This document shows, piece after piece, positions 1 through 7,594 of a DNA stretch of 64,000 bases. Source of the DNA: Lachnospiraceae bacterium (GTDB taxonomy: Bacteria > Bacillota > Clostridia > Lachnospirales > Lachnospiraceae). Under the pieces are notes generated by a model. That model did no database searches and was not told where the DNA came from. It saw nothing but the letters and a program-made list of their open reading frames with translations. Numbering within the stretch: position 1 is the stretch's first letter; each line of letters begins with the position of its first letter. The stretch spans positions 62,001 through 126,000 of the forward strand of contig CAJTBO010000005.1 of NCBI GenBank assembly GCA_910573755.1. Reading direction: 5' to 3'. Both the position numbers and the translations under genes were made by a program.

Positions 1-502
1 AGGTAGAGTAGAAAGAGGTACTCTGCATCTGAACGAGGATGTTGAGATCGTTGGTATCAAGGAAGAGACAAAGAAGACTGTTGTAACCGGTATCGAAATG
101 TTCCGTAAGATGCTGGATGAGGCACAGGCTGGTGATAACATCGGTGCTCTGCTTCGTGGTATCAACAGAACCGAGATCGAAAGAGGTCAGGTTCTTGCAA
201 AACCCGGCACAGTAACATGCCACACAAAGTTTACGGCTCAGGTTTACGTTTTGACGAAAGACGAGGGTGGCCGTCACACTCCTTTCTTTAACAACTACAG
301 ACCTCAGTTCTACTTCAGAACAACAGATGTAACCGGTGTTATTAATCTGCCCGCAGGTGTTGAGATGTGCATGCCTGGTGATAATATTGAAATGACGATC
401 GAACTGATTCATCCGATCGCTATGGAGCAGGGTCTTACATTCGCTATCCGTGAGGGTGGACGTACAGTTGGATCCGGCAGGGTTGCAAGCATCATCGAAT
501 AA
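1..502 (+). CDS. tuf: Elongation factor Tu, C-terminal part
   Basis: This is the 3' end of the gene for EF-Tu, the GTPase that carries aminoacyl-tRNA to the ribosome A site. The open frame runs in from the left edge (codons start at base 2), so the G domain lies outside the window. What is visible is domain 2 (the '[17 protein letters not shown]' stretch and '[20 protein letters not shown]') and domain 3 ('[18 protein letters not shown]', '[20 protein letters not shown]'). These are near-invariant EF-Tu motifs. The gene ends on a normal terminator, so it is the last gene of its transcript. Codon use is strongly biased, as expected for a highly expressed gene. Identification is secure. Confidence 0.98.
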   Translation, partial: GRVERGTLHLNEDVEIVGIKEETKKTVVTGIEMFRKMLDEAQAGDNIGALLRGINRTEIERGQVLAKPGTVTCHTKFTAQVYVLTKDEGGRHTPFFNNYRPQFYFRTTDVTGVINLPAGVEMCMPGDNIEMTIELIHPIAMEQGLTFAIREGGRTVGSGRVASIIE

Positions 503-524
503 TTGAAGAGTTACAAAACCTACA

Positions 525-556
525 GGGCTTTCTGAAATATTGGAAAGCCCTTTTTT
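525..556 (+). terminator. Rho-independent terminator after tuf
   Basis: An 8-bp perfect stem GGGCTTTC/GAAAGCCC with a 10-nt loop is followed by six T residues. It lies 23 bases after the tuf stop codon. Confidence 0.93.
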
Positions 557-597
557 GATCGAAATAAGAGTGTTTTTATCAGTCGGAGGAAACAATC

Positions 598-2264
598 ATG
601 AATGAATTTCAGATGTCTCAAAACGGAATGGGAGGAGATGACAGGCGTATTGCCCAGAAGGTTGGCCGCGTAGTAGTCATTATGCTGGCGGCATCTATTG
701 TTTCGGTAGTGGTCTTGTGTGTAGTCATGTCCCGTACTCTGGCTATGAGTATCCTGAAGGAGCGCTGTGTCACCGGAACGGAAATACTGGCTTATGAACT
801 TGAAAGAAGTGACGGCAGCGGGGATGTAAACGAGATGCTGGATGAACTGAAGGATCGAATGGGCTGTGAATTTACGATCTTTGAGGGGGATACCCGGGTG
901 TATACGACAGTGATCCAGGATGGTGAGCGCGTGGTCGGAACGAAGTTATCTTCGGATATATCCGAGATCGTGCTGCAGCAGGGCAAGGATTATGTGGGCA
1001 AGGCTGAGATTCTGGGTGAGAAGTATCTGTGCTCTTATGCTCCTGTAACGGATGAGAGCGGAAAGGCGAGCGGACTGATCTTTGCAGGCATATCCAGTGA
1101 ACAGGCCAACCGGGAAATGCTTCTGGCAGTTATTCTGTCCGGTGTGGTCGGCGTGGTGGCGATCATCATATGTCTTTTTATTCTGATCGATTATCTGAAG
1201 AAGAAGGTTTCGGCTCCTTTGTCTGAGATCACAAAAACGGCGGAACGTCTGGAACAGGGAAATCTGGGGCTTGCGGACGGGCAGGCTGCCGGTAACGGCA
1301 TATATTCGGGGGATGAGATCGGTACGCTGGGCGGATCTTTGACAGCACCACCCGGCGTCTGGGCTCTTATATCGGGGAGATTTCCAGTGTGTTGGATTCC
1401 ATTGCGGAGGGTGATCTGACAAACAGTGTCCGCCAGGAGTACATAGGTGATTTCACATCCATTCAGCGCTCTTTGGAGAGGATCAGCGACAAGCTGAACG
1501 ATACGATGAGCCAGATCAGGGACAGTGCAGAGCAGGTGTCTGACGGTTCGGAACAGGTATCGTCCAGCGCGCAGGATCTTGCACAGGGTGCTACCGAACA
1601 GGCAAGTTCCGTACAGGAACTGATCGCTACGATGAGTGAGATTTCCGGGAATGCCGGAAAGACGGCGGAAGCGACCAGAGAAGCGGGCAGATATGTGGAG
1701 AAAGCCGGCGCCCAGCTCGGGATCAGCATGGAATATGTCAAGAGCCTGAACGCGGCGATGGAAAGGATTTCCAATACATCGGAGGAGATCAGCAAGATCA
1801 TAGCAGCCAGCGAAGATATTGCGTCCCAGACCAACCTTCTGGCGCTGAATGCGGCAGTGGAGGCAGCCCGTGCAGGAGATGTGGGAAAAGGTTTTGCGGT
1901 TGTGGCAAGCGAAGTGCGTAATCTGGCAAACAAGTCTGATGAGGCTGCCAAGGCGACCAGAAAGCTGATCGAAGGTTCCATAGCGGCGGTAACAGAGGGG
2001 ATCGAAGTCGTAAACAAGGTGACGGAGTCCTTAGAACTTACCAATGAGAACGCCGGCGGCGTGAGTGCCCAGATGGCAGCCGTAGTGGAGGCTGTGGAGA
2101 ACCAGACAAGCGCCATCAGTCAGGTGACGGAAGGGATCGATCAGATCTCAGCCGTGGTTCAGACAAACTCCGCGACCAGCGAGGAGAGTGCAGCAGCCAG
2201 TGAGGAGCTGTCTGCGCAGGCGGGATTGCTGAAGGGACTGGTGGAGGCGTTCAGACTGAAATAA
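598..2264 (+). pseudogene. Methyl-accepting chemotaxis protein, split by a -1 frameshift
   Basis: Two overlapping frames together make one chemoreceptor of about 555 residues. The first frame holds a transmembrane helix (about 24-46), an extracytoplasmic single-Cache-like sensor (about 50-175), a second transmembrane helix (about 178-200) and the first half of a HAMP domain. The second frame resumes HAMP and carries the signalling coiled coil with the hairpin tip '[19 protein letters not shown]' and '[18 protein letters not shown]', which contacts CheA and CheW. The frames join if one base is restored near 1330-1335 (reading [17 protein letters not shown]). GGAGG lies 8 bases before the ATG at 598. 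No chemotaxis or flagellar neighbour is present. The lesion may be a real mutation or a sequencing error; the rest of both halves is intact, which argues for a recent or artefactual event. Confidence 0.85.
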
Positions 2265-2288
2265 GACGGATCGTTGAGGAAGGAAAGC

Positions 2289-2394
2289 GTATTATTTATA
2301 CGATACCCTAAATGTTCTGCCTGTCAGAAGGATAAAAAGCGGCTGGATGATCTGCGGACTGTATGAAGGGCATTATATTGAAGATGTGATTTGA
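2289..2394 (+). pseudogene. Decayed remnant of an ArsC/Spx-family protein
   Basis: The first frame, from 2289, reads VLFIRYPKCSACQKDKKRLDD and then stops. This resembles the N-terminus of the ArsC/Spx/YffB thioredoxin-fold family (typical pattern: YPKCSTCxKAxxWLD). A different frame continues with YEGHYIED, close to the family's YExRxIxED. A purine-rich Shine-Dalgarno-like stretch lies at 2274-2286, but the expected start codon is missing. Stops and a frame change show that it cannot make a protein. I see no clear continuation after about 2394, although 2395-2500 may hold further unrecognisable debris. The family assignment rests on about 30 residues. Confidence 0.5.
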
Positions 2395-2535
2395 AGACAC
2401 AAATTACCGATGAGATTAAAAGAATATTTTCTGGAATCGGTGGATTATTTGGGATAACTGAATATGATATAACGGGCAGACATCCGATGAAATCGGATAT
2501 AAAGCGCTGAAGGCGCAGGTTTGCAGTTTTATACA

Positions 2536-2637
2536 CGTTTGCGAGGGAACTGAACAAGTTGAAAAAGGTTAAGACCTGACCTCTGGACCTGTCGGCTAAT
2601 ACCGGCGTAGGGAAGCAATTTCTTACGCCGGTTTTTT
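2536..2637 (+). promoter_or_regulatory. TPP riboswitch with overlapping intrinsic terminator
   Basis: The 3' half of the aptamer, ACCTG-TCGG-CTAATA-CCGG-CGTAGGGAAG at about 2588-2615, is the near-universal P4/P5 core of thi-box RNAs. GAGG (2543-2546) can pair with CCTC (2579-2582) to make P2, and TTGC/GCAA (2539-2542/2615-2618) closes P1. The pyrimidine-sensing loop, usually CUGAGA, is the variant TTGAAA near 2559-2564. The aptamer's ACCGGCGTA (2601-2609) also pairs with TACGCCGGT (2624-2632) to form a terminator followed by six T. The aptamer and terminator share this strand, so the expected logic needs an anti-terminator or direct competition. It sits just upstream of tenA-thiD-thiE, which fixes the ligand as thiamine pyrophosphate by context. 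Confidence 0.9.
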
Positions 2638-2661
2638 GTGTTTTGAAGGAGGAAAAATGAA

Positions 2662-3333
2662 ATGACATTTATGGAGAAAGTAGTGAGGAAAAATATCCCG
2701 ATCTGGGATAACTGTGCGGAGACGCCTTTTATGAGGGAGCTGCGGTCGGGGGTGCTGCCGGAGGAAAAGTTCAGGCGGTATATGATACAGGACAGTATCT
2801 ATCTGAAAAATTATGCCCGTATTTACGGGAAGGCGATCTATCATTCTTCAAGTTTAAAGGATATTCAGGTATATTATTCGATCCTGAGTCTTGTCACAAA
2901 GGAGGAGTCGGCGGTGAGGCTGTCTTATCTGAAGAGATTCGGGCTGTCGGATGATGATATAGAAGATATGGAACCTTTGCCGGAAAATCAAAGATATATT
3001 GATTTTCTGATGGAGGTGGCAGAGGGAGGGAAAATCCCTGAAATATGGATGGCAGTGCTGCCCTGTATGCTGAGTTACAGTTATATTTTTCGGAAGATTG
3101 AAAAAATACCGGGCACATCCCGGTCGAAATATTATGATTTTATACAGGATTATGCGGAGGATATGTATTTTGAAAACTGCAAAAGCTGGTGCTGTTTTGC
3201 GGAACAGAAATGCAGGGATCTTGAAGCGGAGGAACAGGAAAGGCTGGGCAGGATTTTTGAAAGGGCAAGTATGCTGGAGCTGGATTTCTGGAGGATGGCA
3301 TACAGGGAAAGCAGGGAGGAGACAGATATATGA
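2662..3333 (+). CDS. tenA: TenA-family thiaminase II (aminopyrimidine aminohydrolase)
   Basis: TenA hydrolyses aminopyrimidine products of thiamine breakdown (amino-HMP) to HMP so that they can be reused in thiamine synthesis. At 223 residues it has the usual family length and an all-helical layout. Key Bacillus TenA residues are present at the same numbers: Asp44 and Tyr47 in 'YMIQDSIYL', Tyr112, and catalytic Cys135 in 'AVLPCMLSY'; the glutamate of 'LELDFWRMAY' is at 206. The ATG at 2662 is preceded by AAGGAGG at 2646-2652; an earlier ATG at 2657 is stopped after one codon. It is the first gene after the TPP riboswitch and overlaps thiD by four bases (ATGA), which suggests translational coupling. 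It is cytosolic. Confidence 0.93.
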   Translation: MTFMEKVVRKNIPIWDNCAETPFMRELRSGVLPEEKFRRYMIQDSIYLKNYARIYGKAIYHSSSLKDIQVYYSILSLVTKEESAVRLSYLKRFGLSDDDIEDMEPLPENQRYIDFLMEVAEGGKIPEIWMAVLPCMLSYSYIFRKIEKIPGTSRSKYYDFIQDYAEDMYFENCKSWCCFAEQKCRDLEAEEQERLGRIFERASMLELDFWRMAYRESREETDI

Positions 3334-4130
3334 AAAAAGTGTTAAGCATAGCAGGGTCTGACTGCAGCGGCGGAGCGGGCATACAGGCGGATCTGAAAAC
3401 ATTTTCCGCCCATGGTGTTTTCGGGATGAGCGTTATCGTTTCCGTGGTTGCGGAAAATACGGGCAGGGTTATCGATTTGCAGGATGTGACGCCGGATATG
3501 ATAAGAAAGCAGATAGATGCAGTATTTGAAGATATTGATGTTGATGCGGTTAAGATCGGCATGTTGTCCTCATCGGAATGCATGGAAGCGGTTGCGGAGA
3601 AAATGCGGCAGTATCATCCGGAAAATATTGTTATCGATCCGGTCATGTACGCAAAAAACGGCTCTCCGCTTATGGATATGAGATCTGTGGATACCCTGAT
3701 CAGGGAAATGATTCCGCTTGCGGATATTCTGACACCGAATATACCGGAGGCGGAAAAAATAGCGGAGATGAAAATTACATCTGTCAGAGATATGGAGGAG
3801 GCTGCCCGGAAAATATGCGGTATGGGGGCTAAGGCGGCAGTTGTAAAAGGCGGACACGCCGCAGGAAATGCGCTGGATATCCTGTTTGACGGAGATGAGT
3901 TTTATTATTTTGAAACGGCAAGGATTCATACAAAAAATACGCATGGGACAGGATGCACTTTTTCATCGGCGATCGCTTCCGAACTTGCGAAGGGAAGAAG
4001 TATGCGGGAAGCTGTGGAAAGAGCAAAGAACTATGTGACAACGGCAATAAAACATTCTCTTTCGATCGGGAAGGGCAATGGTCCGACGAATCATTTCTAC
4101 GATTTATACAGAAGGGGATTATGTGAGTAA
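3330..4130 (+). CDS. thiD: Hydroxymethylpyrimidine/phosphomethylpyrimidine kinase
   Basis: ThiD phosphorylates HMP to HMP-P and then HMP-PP, the pyrimidine substrate of thiamine phosphate synthase. The 266-residue protein has the ribokinase fold, with the N-terminal substrate motif 'AGSDCSGGAGIQADLKTF', the anion-hole and catalytic motif 'HGTGCTFSSAIA' near residue 210, and the family's C-terminal 'GKGNGPTNHF'. It starts inside the tenA stop codon and is followed after about 120 bases by thiE. The order tenA-thiD-thiE fits salvage of pyrimidine from degraded thiamine. No thiC, thiG or thiM is in the window, so the source of the thiazole is not shown. Confidence 0.95.
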   Translation: MKKVLSIAGSDCSGGAGIQADLKTFSAHGVFGMSVIVSVVAENTGRVIDLQDVTPDMIRKQIDAVFEDIDVDAVKIGMLSSSECMEAVAEKMRQYHPENIVIDPVMYAKNGSPLMDMRSVDTLIREMIPLADILTPNIPEAEKIAEMKITSVRDMEEAARKICGMGAKAAVVKGGHAAGNALDILFDGDEFYYFETARIHTKNTHGTGCTFSSAIASELAKGRSMREAVERAKNYVTTAIKHSLSIGKGNGPTNHFYDLYRRGLCE

Positions 4131-4251
4131 AAAATGGAAGAAGCTGAACAGGCAATACAATATTAACCGGATGCAGCAGCGGGAAAAATTTTATCCTGAT
4201 TGCCGGCATGTCATTCATAAATATATTTACTATATCAGAAAGAGGTGGAAA

Positions 4252-4914
4252 ATGAAATATGACTATTCACTGTATCTTGTAACAGACCGCAGATACAAAA
4301 ATGGCAGGAATCTGGAGGAAGCTGTGGAACAGGCGATTATGGGGGGCTGCAGCATGGTCCAGCTGCGGGAAAATGCGATACCGTCATCAGAATTTTATTA
4401 TGAGGCAAAGGCAATCAAGCAGATCACAGACAGATATCATATCCCGTTGATCATCAACAACAGGGCGGATATAGCATTGGCGGTGGATGCCGCAGGGGTA
4501 CATATAGGGCAGAGGGATATACCGGCGGCTCCGGTGAGGAGGATGATCGGATCGGAGCGCCTGCTGGGGGTATCGGTGACATCTTTGGAAGAGGCGCTTC
4601 AGGCACGGAAGGATGGTGCCGATTATTTGGGTGTGGGTGCCATGCTGCCGACTAAAACGAAGGAGGATGCGAAGATCGTTCCTGTAAGTGAATTATGCAG
4701 GATCAGGCAGGGGGTTAAAATTCCGCTTGTGGTGATCGGAGGTATCCGCAAAGAAAATGCGGAGGAGTTTCTGCGGTTGGGGGCGGATGGACTGGCGGTC
4801 GTATCGGCGATTCTCGCGCAGTCTGACGTCCGGCTGGCGGCGGAGGAATTAAAAAGCATTTGCAAAGCTTCGATTAAAACAGATTTCAGCTGTGACAGTG
4901 CGAACTTCAGCTGA
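4252..4914 (+). CDS. thiE: Thiamine phosphate synthase
   Basis: ThiE joins HMP-PP and thiazole phosphate to give thiamine phosphate. The 220-residue TIM-barrel protein carries 'YLVTDR' at the start, 'MVQLREN' (usually VQLREK) for pyrophosphate binding, 'IINNRADIALAVDAAGVHIG', 'GADYLGVGAMLPTKTKEDA' and the phosphate loop 'VVIGGI'. I chose the ATG at 4252 because AGAGGTGG lies 4 bases upstream and the protein then begins as other ThiE proteins do. The frame is open further upstream but that part is not ThiE-like. The last 15 or so residues after 'EELKSICK' extend past the usual end and look unconserved. It is the last gene of the riboswitch operon. Confidence 0.94.
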   Translation: MKYDYSLYLVTDRRYKNGRNLEEAVEQAIMGGCSMVQLRENAIPSSEFYYEAKAIKQITDRYHIPLIINNRADIALAVDAAGVHIGQRDIPAAPVRRMIGSERLLGVSVTSLEEALQARKDGADYLGVGAMLPTKTKEDAKIVPVSELCRIRQGVKIPLVVIGGIRKENAEEFLRLGADGLAVVSAILAQSDVRLAAEELKSICKASIKTDFSCDSANFS

Positions 4915-4952
4915 CCTGTTGCCAATCCGGTCCGGTTATCGTTCGCTGATAT

Positions 4953-4981
4953 TTGTCATTGCAGGAAAAGAACTGTATAAT
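4953..4981 (+). promoter_or_regulatory. Sigma-A type promoter for the two-component system
   Basis: TTGTCA (4953-4958), a 17-base spacer and TATAAT (4976-4981) with TG one base before the -10. It lies about 120 bases upstream of the response regulator gene. Confidence 0.8.
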
Positions 4982-5099
4982 AATAAGTTAGTGAAGTTTT
5001 GGAATCTGGAATCCGTAATGATCCGGTTTTATCAGGATGCTCACTGCGGAGGGGAAAAGTGCTGAAAAAAGCCAAAGGGGAAGGAAAGCAGGATAAAAG

Positions 5100-5771
5100 A
5101 TGAATGATATTTATTATGTGGAGGATGACGAAAGCATATCTCAAACCGTGAAGGAATTTCTGGGACAGCATGGTTACAGTGTTTTTGTCTATACAACGAT
5201 AGAAGCGGCGAAGAAAGCGTTCGGAAGCGCCTGCCCGATGCTGGCGCTGCTGGACTGGAATATGCCGGACGGCAGCGGAAGAGAACTGAGCCGGTGGATT
5301 CGTTCTAAGTGGAAGGAGCTGCCGGTCATCCTGCTTACGGTCCGCGGCGATTCCCGCGATATTGTGTCCGGTTTTCAGAGCGGCGCGGATGATTATGTGG
5401 TAAAACCTTTTGAACTGGAGGTTCTGTTGTTACGGATCGAGGCACTCCTTCGGAGATGCGGAGATGTTTCGCGGCAATATCTCTCCTGCGGCGGAATTTC
5501 TCTGGATCAGAAAAGGATGCTTGTGTTCAGCGAAGGAAACGAAGTGGATTTGTCGCCTTCCGAGTATCAGCTGCTTTTGTATTTATTACAGAATAAGGGG
5601 ATCATTGTCACGAGGAAGCAGCTTCTGGAAAGAGTCTGGGATAACAGCGGGAACTTTGTCAATGACAATACGCTGACAGTTGCCATGAAACGCCTGCGGG
5701 AAAAGCTGCATAAGCCGGAGTGCCTGAAAACGGTCAGGAGCATAGGCTATCGGATGGAGGAACAGAGATGA
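5100..5771 (+). CDS. OmpR/PhoB-family response regulator
   Basis: This is a DNA-binding response regulator of 223 residues. The receiver domain (1-115) has the acidic pocket Glu8-Asp9-Asp10, the phosphoacceptor Asp52 in 'ALLDWNMPDGSG', the switch Thr in 'LLTVRG' and Lys in 'DDYVVKPFE'. The C-terminal winged helix (about 125-222) has 'LSPSEYQLLLYLLQNKG' and 'VNDNTLTVAMKRLREKL'. The downstream kinase gene starts within its stop codon. Its likely target is the ABC transporter just downstream, because direct repeats spaced one helical turn apart lie before that gene. Such TCS-ABC pairs often sense and expel cell-wall antibiotics or peptides (VncRS/BceRS-like); the inducer here is unknown. Confidence 0.93.
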   Translation: MNDIYYVEDDESISQTVKEFLGQHGYSVFVYTTIEAAKKAFGSACPMLALLDWNMPDGSGRELSRWIRSKWKELPVILLTVRGDSRDIVSGFQSGADDYVVKPFELEVLLLRIEALLRRCGDVSRQYLSCGGISLDQKRMLVFSEGNEVDLSPSEYQLLLYLLQNKGIIVTRKQLLERVWDNSGNFVNDNTLTVAMKRLREKLHKPECLKTVRSIGYRMEEQR

Positions 5772-6685
5772 GTGAAAAAGCGATACTGGCACTGCCGGCT
5801 CTGGCTGCCGGCATGCTTGCCGGATTTCTGGCATGCGGCTTTTTGTATTTTTTATGGCGCAGGAAACGGCGGAGACGGATAGAAGAGCTGACTGCATATC
5901 TGGAAGAGGTGAATATAGGGGGAGGAGGGATTCTTCTTCAGAGCGATGAGGATGATCTTTCCAAACTGCAGGATGAGATTTACAAAACGGTAACAGAGTT
6001 GTACAGGACCCGGGAAATGGCGCTGGAGGCAAAAAATAATTTCGCGGAGAATCTTTATAATATCGCACATCAGATCAAAACGCCGATCACATCGGCTTCC
6101 TTGTCCCTGCAGATGCTGCAGGAATCCCCATCTCCGATCTATACAGAGCAGATACGCCGGCAGCTTTTGCGGCTCACTCATCTGGAAGAATCTCTGCTGT
6201 TATTATCCAGGCTTGACGCAGGGGCATTATCGCTGGAAAGGAAGGAGACGGATGTTTTTACGCTTCTTGAACTTTCGGCGGAACATCTGGAGGAATTATG
6301 CCGGGAAGCGGAGGTTTCCGTAGAAATACCAGAAGAGGAGGAGATGATCATACAGGCCGATATGGAGTGGACTATGGAAGCGGTGATGAATCTTCTGAAA
6401 AACTGTATGGAACATACGCCGAGGGGAGGTACGGTCCGCTGCGCTTATGAACAGAATCCGATTTATACACAGATCACGATAACGGATACAGGCAGTGGAT
6501 TTGCCAGGGAGGACATACCATATCTTTTCGAGCGGTTTTATCGAGGAAAGGATGCAAAGAAAGACGGCATCGGCATCGGGCTTGCCCTCTCCAAAGCAAT
6601 CATAGAGAGACAGAACGGAACGCTTACTGCGCGAAACCTTCCGCAAGGCGGCGCCTGTTTTGAAATTCGCTTCTACCGTCACTGA
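5768..6685 (+). CDS. Sensor histidine kinase paired with the upstream regulator
   Basis: A membrane histidine kinase of about 305 residues. There is one hydrophobic stretch (residues 5-30) followed by a very basic patch 'WRRKRRRR', and no sizeable extracellular sensor domain. The H-box is 'NIAHQIKTPITS' with His101; the N-box is 'NLLKNCMEHTP'; G1 is 'DTGSGF' and G2 is 'GIGIGLALSK'. The ATG at 5768 overlaps the regulator stop (ATGA). The absence of a sensor domain means that the stimulus is probably detected through a partner, plausibly the FtsX-type transporter encoded downstream, as in BceS-BceB systems. That link is inference from gene order. Confidence 0.9.
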   Translation: MSEKAILALPALAAGMLAGFLACGFLYFLWRRKRRRRIEELTAYLEEVNIGGGGILLQSDEDDLSKLQDEIYKTVTELYRTREMALEAKNNFAENLYNIAHQIKTPITSASLSLQMLQESPSPIYTEQIRRQLLRLTHLEESLLLLSRLDAGALSLERKETDVFTLLELSAEHLEELCREAEVSVEIPEEEEMIIQADMEWTMEAVMNLLKNCMEHTPRGGTVRCAYEQNPIYTQITITDTGSGFAREDIPYLFERFYRGKDAKKDGIGIGLALSKAIIERQNGTLTARNLPQGGACFEIRFYRH

Positions 6686-6709
6686 ACTGTCACTTTCTCC
6701 TGTTATACT
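6678..6709 (+). promoter_or_regulatory. Direct-repeat operator next to an extended -10 promoter
   Basis: GTCACT occurs twice (6678-6683 and 6689-6694), with starts exactly 11 bases apart, and ends 9 bases before TATACT (6704-6709), which has TG at 6701-6702. Direct hexamers one turn apart beside the -10 are the classic layout of OmpR-family activator sites. It overlaps the 3' end of the kinase gene and faces the ABC genes. Confidence 0.6.
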
Positions 6710-6737
6710 ATAAGTAAAAGCGGAGACAGCACGCATG

Positions 6738-6867
6738 GAAAGAACGGATGCGGAACTGGAAACAGCATCCGGCCGTTCAGTGCAAGAAATGGATTACAGA
6801 CGAGGCATTAGTCGGCTGTAATTCATTTCCGGTCGTATGTACTGAAAGAACGGATGCGGAACTGGAA
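6738..6867 (+). repeat. Structured leader: 24-bp direct repeats flanking an 18-bp hairpin
   Basis: The same 24 bases, beginning GAAAGAACGG and ending AACTGGAA, occur at 6738-6761 and 6844-6867. Between them lies a long stem: 6786-6803 pairs with 6812-6829 over 18 positions (one A-G mismatch, one G-T wobble) around the loop GGCATTAG. The first repeat can itself fold with GCATCC...GTTC downstream. The second copy runs straight into TAGGAGG, the ribosome binding site of the ABC ATPase gene. A 21-base portion recurs before crt at 39089-39109. Confidence 0.75.
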
Positions 6868-6879
6868 TAGGAGGACAAA

Positions 6880-7590
6880 ATGGAAATCTTAAGATGTGAG
6901 GGATTGAGCAAGGTATACGGCAGCGGCGACAACAGAGTCGAGGCGCTGAATCAGGTTGATCTGTCTGTGGAAAAAGGTGAGTTTGTGGCGGTCATAGGGG
7001 CGTCCGGTTCCGGAAAATCCACGCTGCTTCATATTCTCGGCAGTGTGGATAAGTCCACGGAAGGAAAGGTGATTATAGGCGGAACGGATATTTCCACATT
7101 GAGCCGGAGAGAGGCGGCTATTTTCCGACGCAGAAAAGTAGGGCTGGTCTATCAGTTTTATAATCTGATTCCGACAATTACTGTACGGAAAAATATCCTG
7201 ATGCCGCTATTGCTGGATAAGAGAAAACCAAATCAGGAATACTTTGATCAGGTGGTGAATTCACTGGGGATTGCGGACAAACTGGAGGCTCTTCCGAATC
7301 AGTTATCGGGCGGCCAGCAGCAGAGGGCGGCGATCGCCAGATCTTTGATCTACCGCCCGGCACTGCTCCTTGCGGACGAGCCCACGGGAAATCTGGATCA
7401 GAGAAACTCGCGGGAGGTTATGGATATGCTGAAGTTATCCAACCGCAACCTGCAGCAGACGATCCTGCTGATCACTCACGATGAGCGGATCGCGCTGGAG
7501 GCGGACCGGATCATTACGCTGGAGGACGGCAGGATCATCAGTGATGAAAGGAAAGGAGGAAGTGTCGTATTGAAAGCGGCACAGGAATAG
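6880..7590 (+). CDS. ABC transporter ATP-binding protein (MacB/LolD/SalX type)
   Basis: The 236-residue nucleotide-binding subunit of a MacB/BceA-like transporter. It has Walker A 'GASGSGKST' (about 40-48), the Q-loop region 'VGLVYQFYNLIPTITV', the signature 'LSGGQQQR', Walker B 'LLLADEPTGNLD' and the H-loop 'LLITHD'. The sequence 'FYNLIPTITVRKNILMPLLL' is typical of the branch that works with FtsX-like permeases. The permease gene begins 4 bases after the stop. AGGAGG is 7 bases before the ATG. Transporters of this class use ATP hydrolysis to pull substrates from the membrane or to work mechanically on periplasmic partners. The substrate is unknown. Confidence 0.95.
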   Translation: MEILRCEGLSKVYGSGDNRVEALNQVDLSVEKGEFVAVIGASGSGKSTLLHILGSVDKSTEGKVIIGGTDISTLSRREAAIFRRRKVGLVYQFYNLIPTITVRKNILMPLLLDKRKPNQEYFDQVVNSLGIADKLEALPNQLSGGQQQRAAIARSLIYRPALLLADEPTGNLDQRNSREVMDMLKLSNRNLQQTILLITHDERIALEADRIITLEDGRIISDERKGGSVVLKAAQE

Positions 7591-7594
7591 GAAT

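Noticed and set aside
946-1422. Long minus-strand open frames across the chemoreceptor gene
   Set aside because: They lie opposite a clear chemoreceptor reading frame, lack ribosome binding sites and match no family.
6738-6867. CRISPR-like or insertion-sequence origin of the 24-bp direct repeats
   Set aside because: There are only two copies here, no regular spacers, no cas genes, no transposase and no target-site duplication.
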